A stretch of DNA of 22,825 nt from an uncultured Lachnospiraceae bacterium (GCA_910585655.1 CAJUFW010000024.1:1-22825), one strand, 5' to 3'. Numbered from the stretch's first letter, positions 1 to 8,109 are shown. Notes: generated by a model from the sequence alone, not told the origin. Made by a program: numbers and translations.

Positions 1-48
1 TCTACACGTACTGACACACTCTTTCCCTACACGACGCTCTTCCGATCT
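1..48 (+). other. Illumina sequencing adapter (not genomic)
   Basis: Bases 1-7 match the end of the P5 arm. Bases 8-15 read GTACTGAC, which I recognise as TruSeq HT i5 index D508. Bases 16-48 are the 33-base TruSeq Read 1 primer site, ending in CTCTTCCGATCT. The order P5 tail, index, primer site is exactly that of a library adapter, so this is untrimmed adapter at a contig end. No gene should be called across it. Confidence 0.98.
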
Positions 49-82
49 GGATTTTTTATATGATAGGAAAGTTCTCCAAACA

Positions 83-1288
83 TTACTCTCCCGTTACTTC
101 TATCACTTCTTCGGTCTCTAACGCCGTTCGTACCATCTCTTCGATTTTTTCTGCCAGCTTTTCTTCGGAACGTTCAATCACGGAAATCTCTGGCTTTGTC
201 ACCGGATGCTTTGCCACAAAAATCGTACAGCAGTCCTCAAACGGCTGAATCGACGTTTCGTACGTACCAATCCGTTCGGAAATCGCTACGATATCCTGCT
301 TGTCAAAGGCAATCAACGGACGATATACCGGCAGACTGCAAACCGCGTTCGTCGCTGCCAGGCTTTGCATCGTCTGGCTTGCCACCTGCCCGATACTCTC
401 TCCAGTCACCAGTCCCAGACAGCCGCCTTTTTTTGCCAAATCCTCTGCAATCTTCATCATATACCGCCGCATGATAATCGTCAACTCTTCATGCGGACAC
501 TGATCATAAATAAAAAGCTGGATTTCCGTAAAATTGATCACATGCAGACGGATTGGACCGGCATAGCGTGCTACCTGCTTTGCCAAATCCACCACTTTCT
601 TTTTGGCTCGGTCACTGGTATAAGGCGGAGCATGAAAATACGTAGCCTCTAGGCGGACACCGCGTTTGGCAATCATATAGCCTGCTACCGGGCTGTCGAT
701 CCCGCCGGAAAGCAGCAGCATTGCCTTTCCGGCTGTTCCAATCGGCATTCCACCAGGACCCGGAATTTCCTCACTGTAAATATATCCTTTGTTTCTTACC
801 TCCAGGGTAATTCGTTTTTGCGGATGATGAACGTCTACTTTTAGTTTTTCCGAAAAACGGTTTAACAGATATTCTCCCATTTTGGCACAGATTTCCGGAG
901 AGGTCAGTGGATACTGCTTGTTGCCCCGTTTGGCTTCCATCTTAAAAGTAAATGTATCCTCCGGGTACTGACAGGCGACATGACGACCGACAGCTTCCTC
1001 TAAATCCGCCCATACCGTACTTTCCACTACCATCACCGGGCAGATATGGACAATCCCGAATACCCGTTGCAAAGCTTCTAACGTCTCCTCATACTCGTAG
1101 TCCTCGCTTATGACTTCTACATAAATCCGTCCCTGCTCCTTCGTCACCTCATACTCTCCGTCCAAAGGCGCAAGAGAAAAGCGGATCTGCTCCATTAACG
1201 CATTTTCAAAAATATAACGGTTTCTTCCTTTGATCCCGATTTCCCCGTATTTGATCAAAAATTCCCGATACTCGTTTTTCGTTATCAT
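83..1288 (-). CDS. thiI: tRNA 4-thiouridine synthase ThiI
   Basis: ThiI adenylates uridine 8 of tRNA and replaces its oxygen with sulfur, giving 4-thiouridine; in some bacteria it also feeds sulfur to thiamine thiazole synthesis. The 401-residue product has an N-terminal ferredoxin-like plus THUMP region (about 1-170) and a PP-loop ATPase domain with the signature SGGIDSP at 194-200. The motif EDCC at 351-354 probably contains the catalytic cysteine. There is no C-terminal rhodanese domain, which is usual for the Firmicutes form and means sulfur must come from a partner desulfurase. That partner is the gene immediately upstream, with a 30-base gap. The ATG at 1288 has a good ribosome site (AAAGGGG). 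It is the last gene of the cluster before the contig end; I see no terminator in the 34 genomic bases left. Confidence 0.96.
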   Translation of the reverse strand: MITKNEYREFLIKYGEIGIKGRNRYIFENALMEQIRFSLAPLDGEYEVTKEQGRIYVEVISEDYEYEETLEALQRVFGIVHICPVMVVESTVWADLEEAVGRHVACQYPEDTFTFKMEAKRGNKQYPLTSPEICAKMGEYLLNRFSEKLKVDVHHPQKRITLEVRNKGYIYSEEIPGPGGMPIGTAGKAMLLLSGGIDSPVAGYMIAKRGVRLEATYFHAPPYTSDRAKKKVVDLAKQVARYAGPIRLHVINFTEIQLFIYDQCPHEELTIIMRRYMMKIAEDLAKKGGCLGLVTGESIGQVASQTMQSLAATNAVCSLPVYRPLIAFDKQDIVAISERIGTYETSIQPFEDCCTIFVAKHPVTKPEISVIERSEEKLAEKIEEMVRTALETEEVIEVTGE

Positions 1289-1318
1289 ACTACCCCTTTC
1301 CAGAATAGGTTCTTCATT

Positions 1319-2518
1319 TTATTTCCTGACATATCGCCGCAGCGTCGGCACCAGCTCGGCAAGAGCGGCTACCGCAGCGTCCAGCTCTGCTTCTGTTGTA
1401 AAAGCGCCAAAGCTGAAACGAAGCGTACTGTCCCAGTACCGTCTCTCGGCTCCAATCGCCTGGAGCGTCCCGCTGATTCCCGGGTGGTTCGAGGAGCAGG
1501 CGGAACCGGAGGAAACATAGATTTCCCGTTCCTCTAGGGCGTGCAGCAACACCTCGCTTTTTACCCCCTCAAAACCGACGCTGACAATATGCGGAGCCGT
1601 ATATCGAATTGCTTGCTGTCCCGCTGCTGTTTTCACCGTTTCTAACGGCTTGGGAAGCGCATGTATCACGCAATCCGACAGCACATTCTGCAAGTTTGTT
1701 ATAAAATACTCTTTTAACTGATAAAGCCGTTCCTTCCGTTCGGAAAGCGTCTGCCCAAGCTCCCAGGCCGCCTGTCCCATTCCCGCTATCGCCGGGACAT
1801 TTTCCGTTCCGGAACGGCGGTTTTTCTGCTGCTCTCCCCCGTAGAGGAGCGGCTGTATTCGTACTCCGTTTCGGATATATAAGATTCCGCTTCCTTTTGG
1901 TCCATGAATTTTATGACCGCTTGCCGAAAGCAGATCAATGCCTTCCCGTTTCGGGCAGATCGGAAGCTTTCCATACGCCTGGATCGCATCGACATGCAGC
2001 AACGTATCCGGGTTTGCCTGTTTCACCAGAGCGGACAGCGCGGCGATATCCTGAACCGATCCTACTTCGTTATTGACGTATTGTAACGATACCAATATCG
2101 TATCCGGACGTATTGCCGCTTTTAAGGCTTCCTCCAAAACATGCCCGTATTCGTCTACCGGCAGATATGTCACCTCATAGCCCATCTCTTCCAAAAAGCC
2201 CATTGGCTGATAAATCGAAGCATGTTCGATAGAAGTCGTAATCAAATGCTTTCCCCGTCGTTTCGCCGACAGCGCTGTGCCGAAGATCGCCTGGTTGTTG
2301 GACTCGGTTCCTCCTGAGGTAAAAACGATTTCCCCCGGCTCTGCCCGCAGAGTTCTGGCGATCTGTTTTCTCGCTTCTTCTATATATTCCTCTGCTTCAA
2401 AGCCTTTTTTATGAAGCGAAGAAGGATTCCCATAAGCAGTTTCCATCGTTTCTTCCATCAGCCGTACGACCGAAGCAAGCGGCTTTGTCGTCGCCGCATT
2501 GTCTAAATATGCTTCCAT
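1319..2518 (-). CDS. Cysteine desulfurase (NifS/IscS family), likely ThiI partner
   Basis: A PLP enzyme that takes sulfur from cysteine, leaving alanine and an enzyme-bound persulfide. The 399-residue product has the class V aminotransferase layout: the N-terminal LDNAATT motif (5-11), the conserved His in EHAS (H99), the PLP lysine in SGHKIHGPKG (K203), and the mobile-loop cysteine in SSGSACSS (C341). Its start overlaps the end of rsmE by 16 bases and it lies 30 bases before thiI, so the three are probably co-transcribed. Its place next to a rhodanese-less ThiI suggests that it is the dedicated sulfur donor for tRNA thiolation, as NifZ is in Bacillus subtilis, rather than the Fe-S cluster desulfurase, which normally sits beside iscU or suf genes. 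That assignment is inferred from context. Confidence 0.95.
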   Translation of the reverse strand: MEAYLDNAATTKPLASVVRLMEETMETAYGNPSSLHKKGFEAEEYIEEARKQIARTLRAEPGEIVFTSGGTESNNQAIFGTALSAKRRGKHLITTSIEHASIYQPMGFLEEMGYEVTYLPVDEYGHVLEEALKAAIRPDTILVSLQYVNNEVGSVQDIAALSALVKQANPDTLLHVDAIQAYGKLPICPKREGIDLLSASGHKIHGPKGSGILYIRNGVRIQPLLYGGEQQKNRRSGTENVPAIAGMGQAAWELGQTLSERKERLYQLKEYFITNLQNVLSDCVIHALPKPLETVKTAAGQQAIRYTAPHIVSVGFEGVKSEVLLHALEEREIYVSSGSACSSNHPGISGTLQAIGAERRYWDSTLRFSFGAFTTEAELDAAVAALAELVPTLRRYVRK

Positions 2519-3309
2519 TCCTGCCCTGCCTCCATCTCAAACATCACCAAAGAGAGCGCCGCCAGACCTGCCGTTTCCGTCCGCAGGATTCGTCTGCCCA
2601 GGCTGATTGGCTTTACGCCGCTTGCCAGAGCAAGCTGCAGCTCCTCCTCTGTAATTCCGCCCTCCGGACCAATAAAAATTCCTACAGACTGCCTTTTTGT
2701 CGCTTCCTTTATCACAGCCTTGCTCTCTGCTATGTTTTCTGCTTTTTCATACGGTATCATATTGTAGTCCAATTCGTCTGCTTTTGCAAGTGCTTCTGAA
2801 AAAGATATGACCGGGGATATCTCCGGCAGACGCCCGCGCCCGGACTGCTGGGCAGCATTTTTTGCAATACTTCTCCAACGTTCCAGCTTCTTTGCTTCTT
2901 TTTTGGTATCCTCTAACTTGACGACCGTGCGTGTCATCTGCACCGGAACGATCTCTGCCGCTCCTAATTCCACCGCCTTTTGAATAATCCATTCCAGCTT
3001 GTCCCGTTTCGGCAGTCCCTGAAATAAAACCAGCCTGCCAGGCAGTTCCGTATCCGCGCTCCACCCTTCAGGCTGCTCCTCTGCTACCCGTCCGTCTTTC
3101 AGAAGATAGCAAATCACTTCTGCCGCGCCGATCTCCCGGATTTTTGCTTCGTATATGGTTCCTTCTCCGTCGCAGAGCAAAAGGTTATGTCCTGGTCTCA
3201 TCCGAAGCACGTTTTTGATATAATTTCGTTCTTCTTCGGTCAACCTGGCCTGGTTGCCTGTGATTTGCTCTTTTTTTATAAAAATCGTTACTTTTTCCTG
3301 TTTTCCCAT
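2503..3309 (-). CDS. rsmE: 16S rRNA (uracil-1498-N3)-methyltransferase RsmE
   Basis: A SPOUT-superfamily enzyme that methylates N3 of U1498 in 16S rRNA using S-adenosylmethionine. The 268-residue product has an N-terminal PUA-like RNA-binding part (about 1-75) and a C-terminal knotted SPOUT domain. The RsmE signatures IGPEGG (213-218) and LGRRILRTETA (237-247) form the cofactor pocket. It starts 37 bases after prmA, a pairing that is very common in Firmicutes, and overlaps the desulfurase start by 16 bases. The ribosome site is poor: the nearest purine run, GGAAAGG, is about 16 bases from the ATG. The first few residues are therefore uncertain, and coupling to prmA translation is possible. 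Confidence 0.95.
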   Translation of the reverse strand: MGKQEKVTIFIKKEQITGNQARLTEEERNYIKNVLRMRPGHNLLLCDGEGTIYEAKIREIGAAEVICYLLKDGRVAEEQPEGWSADTELPGRLVLFQGLPKRDKLEWIIQKAVELGAAEIVPVQMTRTVVKLEDTKKEAKKLERWRSIAKNAAQQSGRGRLPEISPVISFSEALAKADELDYNMIPYEKAENIAESKAVIKEATKRQSVGIFIGPEGGITEEELQLALASGVKPISLGRRILRTETAGLAALSLVMFEMEAGQEWKHI

Positions 3310-3346
3310 TTTAATTTTACAACATGCCTTTCCGGTCGGTTCCTTC

Positions 3347-4354
3347 TTACTTTCTTGCTACAATCGCTACCCAGTCGTTTTGCTGCTTGATCGCTTCTAC
3401 CGTTAAGCCTGCCTGCAAAACCGCTTTCTTGACCTCTTCTGCTCTGGTATCTAAAATCCCGGACGTGATATAACAGCCGCCCGGCTTTAAAAACGGCGCG
3501 ACTACCGGAGTAAGCGGCACTAAAATATCTGCCAAAATATTGGCGACTATAATATCATATTGTTTTTTCCCATACTGTTCCTGTAAAGCGGTATCGTCGA
3601 TAAGATTTCCGGCTTTTGTCCGAATCTGCTCCTCTGATACCCCGTTGACCACCATATTTTCCTTTGTTGCATCGACGGCAATCGGATCAATGTCAATCGC
3701 ATCGGCATGGGCGGCGCCTAGTTTTACCGCTGCAATCGAAAGAATCCCGCTGCCGCATCCGACGTCCAATATCTCGTCTCCCTCTTTCACCTGAGCGCGC
3801 AGCGCCTCGATACACAAACGGGTCGTTTCATGCGCGCCCGTCCCAAAAGAAATCCCCGGATCGATTTCCAACACCAAATCGCCCTCTCTGACCTCCGCCT
3901 CCTGATGGTCCTGCCAGGACGGTTTGATCACAATGTCCTCTCCAATCCGGAACGCATGGAAAAATTCCTTCCAGTTGTTGATCCAGTCCCGATCCTCTGT
4001 CTCGGATACGGTAAGCGTCCCCTCTCCTACATTGGTAAACACGGAAAGCTCCTCTAAACCCTCCCGAACGCGGCGGGCAACCTCGTCCGGATTCTTTCTG
4101 AAATCTTCGCTTGCCCCGGCGGCTTCAAAAGGCTCTGACGATTCCGGCGGCTCTACATAAAAGTTTACCGTCGCCGTCCCATCGTCCGGCTCTGTCTCCG
4201 GTAAAATATCGACAAACATCTTCTGCTTGTCCGCTTCGGAAAGCGGTACGTGATCTTCAATTTCGATCCCTTCAAACCCCATCTCGTTTAACATATCACT
4301 GATGAGATCAACGGCTTCGGTCGTGGTTTTCAGGCTGTATTTCATCCATTTCAT
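3347..4354 (-). CDS. prmA: Ribosomal protein L11 methyltransferase PrmA
   Basis: PrmA trimethylates amino groups of ribosomal protein L11. The product (335 residues from my chosen start) has the N-terminal L11-recognition domain. The class I methyltransferase domain follows: DPGISFGTGAHETTRL (about 165-180), the SAM motif LDVGCGSG (196-203) and the NILAD motif (272-276). I chose the ATG at 4354 because AAAGGGA lies 8 bases upstream of it; an upstream in-frame ATG at 4378 has no ribosome site. It is the first gene of the prmA-rsmE-desulfurase-thiI cluster. I could not find a convincing promoter just upstream; transcription may begin at the promoter that also serves the broken Uma2 gene, at about 4918-4946. 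Confidence 0.95.
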   Translation of the reverse strand: MKWMKYSLKTTTEAVDLISDMLNEMGFEGIEIEDHVPLSEADKQKMFVDILPETEPDDGTATVNFYVEPPESSEPFEAAGASEDFRKNPDEVARRVREGLEELSVFTNVGEGTLTVSETEDRDWINNWKEFFHAFRIGEDIVIKPSWQDHQEAEVREGDLVLEIDPGISFGTGAHETTRLCIEALRAQVKEGDEILDVGCGSGILSIAAVKLGAAHADAIDIDPIAVDATKENMVVNGVSEEQIRTKAGNLIDDTALQEQYGKKQYDIIVANILADILVPLTPVVAPFLKPGGCYITSGILDTRAEEVKKAVLQAGLTVEAIKQQNDWVAIVARK

Positions 4355-4436
4355 ATTTGTGTTCCCTTTCTTGATCATTATCTATTCTCGATCTATAGTG
4401 TTTTTCCTTATCAGAACAGCCAAAACTGTTCCTCTA

Positions 4437-4837
4437 CTAATCTATATAAAACAATTCCTCGAAAGAAATTTTCAAATTTGGAAACATAACCATTTGCAGT
4501 TCTTCCTTATTCTTTTCTGTAATGGTTTTAAATAAATAGGAGTAACCTGTTCCATCTTCTTTCCAGTCAAACATATATATTTCCACCTGTTTTTTTTCTC
4601 CAGTCTACAATCCAATATTCCGAAACACCCACCGTTCTATATAGTTCCATTTTCTCATTTCGGTCATATTTTTCCGTAGAATCTGATAATACCTCCATAA
4701 CAAAACGAGGAATTCCTGTAAATGATATATTTTTTCTATCTTTATATCTGACTTCCTATTTTTATAACAAAATTATGAATAACCATAGAATGTTCCAAAT
4801 ATGTCTTACTCATATCTTCTATCGGTAACATATCCAT
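4437..4837 (-). pseudogene. Uma2-family (DUF820) endonuclease, broken
   Basis: Three reading-frame pieces in order on the minus strand rebuild a Uma2-like protein. Piece 1 starts at an ATG at 4837 after AGGTGGGA and runs MDMLPIEDMSK to SQI, stopping at 4742-4744. Piece 2 carries the family hallmarks FVMEVLSDSTEKYDRNEK and GVSEYWIVDWRKK. Piece 3 continues from QVEIYMFDW to the stop at 4437-4439. Between pieces 1 and 2 the frame changes and roughly 40 or more residues that intact members have (including the catalytic PD region) are missing, so an internal deletion is likely. Between pieces 2 and 3 there is one extra A in an 8-A run (plus-strand Ts 4590-4597), a single-base frameshift or possibly a sequencing slip. 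Uma2 proteins are PD-(D/E)XK-fold nuclease relatives that are often multicopy and of unclear role. Confidence 0.85.
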
Positions 4838-4917
4838 TGTTTTCCCACCTTCCTGTTTTGTGATATTTTCAAGTATACTAGATTTTTCATGTTCTACAAA
4901 TCAAATCTCTCGCTACT

Positions 4918-4946
4918 ATCATACGAAAAAATCTCAGCCTTGTCAA
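4918..4946 (-). promoter_or_regulatory. SigmaA promoter reading toward the Uma2 pseudogene and prmA
   Basis: On the minus strand a perfect -35 TTGACA (4941-4946) is followed after 17 bases by TATGAT (4918-4923), five of six to consensus. It faces the broken Uma2 gene, whose start is about 75 bases downstream, and no terminator separates that pseudogene from prmA. The promoter may therefore now serve mainly prmA. Confidence 0.75.
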
Positions 4947-5031
4947 TCTTTCCATAGCCCTTCTTCCTTTCTAAATTTCAAAAAAAATAATAATTCTGCC
5001 AATCGTTCTTTTCTAGCGTAAATAATATTTG

Positions 5032-5061
5032 GTTGACTTTTTTCGTTTCTTTAGCTAAACT
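5032..5061 (+). promoter_or_regulatory. Possible promoter of the secreted-protein operon
   Basis: TTGACT (5032-5037) and TAAACT (5056-5061) are separated by 18 bases and lie 32 bases before the ATG at 5093. The -10 is only four of six. A longer reading of the following ORF from a TTG at 5033 would lie inside this promoter, which supports the downstream start. Confidence 0.45.
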
Positions 5062-5092
5062 TTTTATTATAAGATTAAAAGGGGGATTTCTT

Positions 5093-6223
5093 ATGAAGAA
5101 ACAAAAGAGTTACTTGGGAATGCTGCTTATTATAGCGATAGTCATTTCACTCCTGCCCTATCAAAGAACCGAAGCCGCCGCAAAAAAATATCTTGTTATC
5201 TCTTATGATGATGGAAATTATTGGGGATATGACGATATGGTGGAAAGAACCTCTAATGGTGCTTTGATGATCCCAGCCAAAAAATTTGCAGATAATTTCG
5301 GACTGGACTATGAAAATTTGGGTAAAGGAAAATTTACTCTTACCGACACGGAAACGGAGTCTACATGTACTTATCAAAGAGGAACAAAAAAGTATTCTCT
5401 TGTTACGAAAAAAAAGCAAAATAAAACAGCTAAATATGCTCCAATACTTAGCAATAAAACAAATATGATTCATTGCAATGCTGTTTCTCCTTTGTTTTAT
5501 TGTAAGTACTTTTCTGCCCCTAAAGCAACAGAATACAAAGCAAAAGGCTATTCTGGAGTTCTTTTATATTCAAAATATCCATTATCCGATTCTGACCTTC
5601 CTCCAATTTCTTATATTGAAAATGCAGAGGAGTTAGGTTTAATCGAAAAAGAAGATATCAAAGATCCATCTGAAAATGACACCGATGACAAAAAGGAACC
5701 TACTCTCGGCGAAATTATTGATTCAAATTTAGACACACTAAAAAAATATACGAAAACATATGGAATTGTCTATGAAGGAGAAAGAGTCATTCAACATTCT
5801 CGTTATGATGTTTTGCAATCGGGAGAGATTTGTGAACTAAACGCTACTATTTCATATAATGAAAAAACGGATGAACTTTCCTTTTTCTTTTTGAATGATA
5901 TGAGCGGAGTATTGTCCTCTGTAGAATTTATCATAAATCCGCAAAATACGCTCGATCAAACAAATGTTCAGTGCGCCTTATTCAATGAAGAATATGAATT
6001 TGGATTTGTTGCAAACGCACAAATGATAGTTCCTATGTATAATAAGGAAAATCTTGTATTTGTTGCATCAAATAATATTGGATTGGCAGATACTCAAATT
6101 AATCAATTTTCTAACTTAAGCTTACAGCTTGCCATCAATTTTTTAGACTTAATGCTTATGGAAAAGCTCAATTTAAGAGCAGTTGACATTGGGTTTACTC
6201 TATATGGGAGGGATTTAAAATGA
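5093..6223 (+). CDS. Secreted protein of unknown function with a copper-amine-oxidase-N-like (stalk) region
   Basis: A 376-residue product with a clear Sec signal peptide: MKKQK, a hydrophobic core at about 8-22, then a probable cut near TEAAA (26-30). There is no lipobox cysteine. Residues about 33-165 contain GALMIPAKKFADNFGL and an alternating strand pattern resembling the copper amine oxidase N-terminal-like domain that serves as a stalk in Firmicutes surface proteins; this is a pattern match by eye. An acidic, low-complexity linker at 185-205 leads to a C-terminal domain (206-376) that I do not recognise. The start has a strong ribosome site (AAAGGGGG, 7 bases upstream). Its stop overlaps the next gene's ATG by four bases, so the two are translationally coupled. 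The gene is AT-rich and lysine-rich compared with its core neighbours, suggesting acquisition. Confidence 0.85.
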   Translation: MKKQKSYLGMLLIIAIVISLLPYQRTEAAAKKYLVISYDDGNYWGYDDMVERTSNGALMIPAKKFADNFGLDYENLGKGKFTLTDTETESTCTYQRGTKKYSLVTKKKQNKTAKYAPILSNKTNMIHCNAVSPLFYCKYFSAPKATEYKAKGYSGVLLYSKYPLSDSDLPPISYIENAEELGLIEKEDIKDPSENDTDDKKEPTLGEIIDSNLDTLKKYTKTYGIVYEGERVIQHSRYDVLQSGEICELNATISYNEKTDELSFFFLNDMSGVLSSVEFIINPQNTLDQTNVQCALFNEEYEFGFVANAQMIVPMYNKENLVFVASNNIGLADTQINQFSNLSLQLAINFLDLMLMEKLNLRAVDIGFTLYGRDLK

Positions 6224-7302
6224 ATCTTATAAAAAAACTAAGTGTTACAGTGGGCATTGTTTTAATACTATTTTTTACTTTTTCTACCACTGCTCATGCC
6301 ATCTGGGAAGATGTAGACGCTAAAACAGGAAAAGAATATGGTGAAAAAATTATAAATAACGAATGGGACGCCACCAGATATGCTTATTCTTTTGACAAAA
6401 AAACCAGAGTACATGTAACTATAACCGTGGATGGCGGAGAATACTTACCAGAAAATGATGAAAATGAAAAAGGCTTTGATTATTGGGATAAAAAAAATTA
6501 TATTTATTTCAAAATCAAAAATTATTCTCATGATTATGAAAAAAGCAAAAAAATATTTTTAGACAGTGAAAACAGCGAAGAAGTCATATATGAAAATGAA
6601 TATGTTTTTAAACCCGGCGAAACGGATATTTATTGTTATGACTCCAGAGATCTTGACTATTTCCCTGCATTTCCTGCTTATTACAAAGTAACTGTAAAGG
6701 AAGTACCTGCTACATCAGTTGAAATAGATAAGGAAAAAAATGTATATGCAGGAAAAAGTAAAAAAATAAAATTAAAAGTACTAGAACCAACTTGTTCCGG
6801 AATATCCACTGTTAAATGGTCTACTTCTAATAAAAAAATCGCTACTGTAGACAAAAAGGGAAACGTAACGGGAGTCAAAGCCGGAAAATGTAAAATTACC
6901 TGTGAATTAGAAAATGGTAAAAAATATACTTGTAATGTAGTAGTTAAAACTCCGCCGATAATATTTCTTGATGCTTATTTTCATATCAATACCGTTGGTG
7001 GTGTTGAGCCGAGGATAACAATTGAAAATAATGTTAAAAAAACTATCAAATATGTATATTTGGATACCAAGTATTACAATACTGTTGGAGATCCTGCTTA
7101 TTGTGAAATAGCTCGTGTTAGTAAAAGAAAATTAACCGTAGTGGGACCATTAAAATCAGGAAAAAAAGAGACCTATTATTGGGATCCTGTTATATATAAT
7201 TCTAATACTGGTAAAATGAAAATCACTACCGTTACTGTTGAATATATGGATGGAACAAAATCTACCATAAATATTAATAAGTCATATAAAGAATACTATT
7301 AA
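6220..7302 (+). CDS. Secreted Big_2 (bacterial Ig-like) domain protein, function unknown
   Basis: A 360-residue product with a signal peptide ending at about TTAHA (23-27). Residues 28-160 form an unrecognised, aromatic-rich, probably beta-strand domain. Residues about 163-243 are a group 2 bacterial Ig-like domain, recognised by VKWSTSNKKIATVDKKG, the following GNVTGVKAGKCKITC, and the usual Val-Val-Lys exit. The C-terminal 245-360 has strands around VGGVEPRITIENN, YYNTVGDPAYCEI and VEYMDGTKS; I recall similar C-terminal modules in other Lachnospiraceae Ig-like proteins but cannot name the family securely. There is no LPXTG, membrane anchor or cell-wall-binding repeat, so it is probably exported or held by a partner. 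GGGAGG lies 7 bases before the ATG, inside the end of the previous gene, which it overlaps by four bases. The two proteins probably act together outside the cell. Confidence 0.85.
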   Translation: MNLIKKLSVTVGIVLILFFTFSTTAHAIWEDVDAKTGKEYGEKIINNEWDATRYAYSFDKKTRVHVTITVDGGEYLPENDENEKGFDYWDKKNYIYFKIKNYSHDYEKSKKIFLDSENSEEVIYENEYVFKPGETDIYCYDSRDLDYFPAFPAYYKVTVKEVPATSVEIDKEKNVYAGKSKKIKLKVLEPTCSGISTVKWSTSNKKIATVDKKGNVTGVKAGKCKITCELENGKKYTCNVVVKTPPIIFLDAYFHINTVGGVEPRITIENNVKKTIKYVYLDTKYYNTVGDPAYCEIARVSKRKLTVVGPLKSGKKETYYWDPVIYNSNTGKMKITTVTVEYMDGTKSTININKSYKEYY

Positions 7303-7414
7303 AATGATCACAATAAAGTCAAGACCACCAGCTTAGTCGCTAGGAAACTACAAAAAAACTATAAAAATACTTCATCCAGAGGATTCCCAGGCAACGGAGG
7401 AAGACATCGAAGAT

Positions 7415-8062
7415 GTGACTCTCAAACATGTTCTAGTGGACGCTGATTACAATGATTTAGGTTTTTCGGTTGGCAACCGGTTACTGATATTGGTGGAAAG
7501 CCAATCCACCTGGACGTTTAACATCATTATCCGTGCGCTGATGTATTTGATACAGACTTATCATGATTATCTGAAGCGCACCAACCAAAACCTATACGGA
7601 AGCAAAAAGGTGAACCTGCCGAAACCGGAACTGTATGTGATTTATACCGGAAACAGGACACATATCCCAGATACCCTATCCCTCCAGAAAGATTTTTTTG
7701 ATGGGGAAAAGATTGCTTTGGAGGCAAAAATAAAGGTATTGTACCAAGAGCAGAGAAAGCAGTACGGAAATACGAAACAAGCAGTGACAGAAACCATCCG
7801 TATCTGTAAAAACAGAGACGTGTTAAAGGAATATCTGGAAAGCAAGGAACAGGAGGTTGTGGATATGATGATGACATTGTTTGATGATGAACAAATTTTA
7901 AAAGCTTATACCAAGGATATTGAAGATAGCAGAGATAGAGTTACGGCAGAAAGAATGATTAAAAAAGGTAAAATGTCATTAGAAGATATTGCAGATTGCG
8001 TTCCTTCGTTATCTCTTGAGGAATTAAAAGAATTGCAAGCCAATATTATGCAATTAGCATAA
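7415..8062 (+). pseudogene. Rpn-family (PD-(D/E)XK) nuclease / putative transposase, truncated
   Basis: The 215-codon frame reads like the middle and end of an Rpn recombination-promoting nuclease-like protein. It has VLVDADYNDLGF, the nuclease motif LLILVESQST (E-x-Q), NIIIRALMYLIQTYHDY, KPELYVIYTGNR and ETIRICKNRDVLKEYLE. The only start in range is a GTG at 7415 without a well-placed ribosome site, while homologous-looking sequence (ILHPEDSQATEEDIEDV) continues upstream in frame as far as a TAG at 7334-7336, so the true N-terminus is missing. Inside the gene, IKVLYQ runs straight into EQRKQYG, where intact relatives carry about 25 more residues, so I infer a small in-frame deletion. Family members promote RecA-independent recombination. 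It could still make a protein, but it is probably inactive. Confidence 0.75.
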
Positions 8063-8086
8063 TCCAATATGTATTACTAAGTCATC

Positions 8087-8109
8087 AACCACCAGTTCAA
8101 CTGGTGGTT
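8087..8109. repeat. Perfect hairpin, right end of the IS200 remnant
   Basis: AACCACCAGTT and AACTGGTGGTT are exact reverse complements around a single C. Subterminal imperfectly or perfectly paired hairpins of this size are what IS200/IS605 transposases bind at the element ends. Confidence 0.75.

Noticed and set aside
4355..4378. prmA start at the upstream ATG (4378)
   Set aside because: No ribosome site precedes it, while AAAGGGA is well placed for the ATG at 4354.
4414..4431. GAACAG/CTGTTC inverted repeat between the Uma2 remnant and prmA as a terminator or operator
   Set aside because: The stem has only 6 bp and no T run on either strand; too weak to call.
5033..5092. N-terminal extension of the first secreted protein from a TTG at 5033
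   Set aside because: It overlaps a probable promoter and would put 20 residues before a clear signal peptide that has its own strong ribosome site.
8072..8079. Extra gal-type operator core (TTACTAA) at 8073, and another in the pdaA-like gene near 20227
   Set aside because: A 7-base core is expected a few times by chance in this window; both are single and not at promoters.
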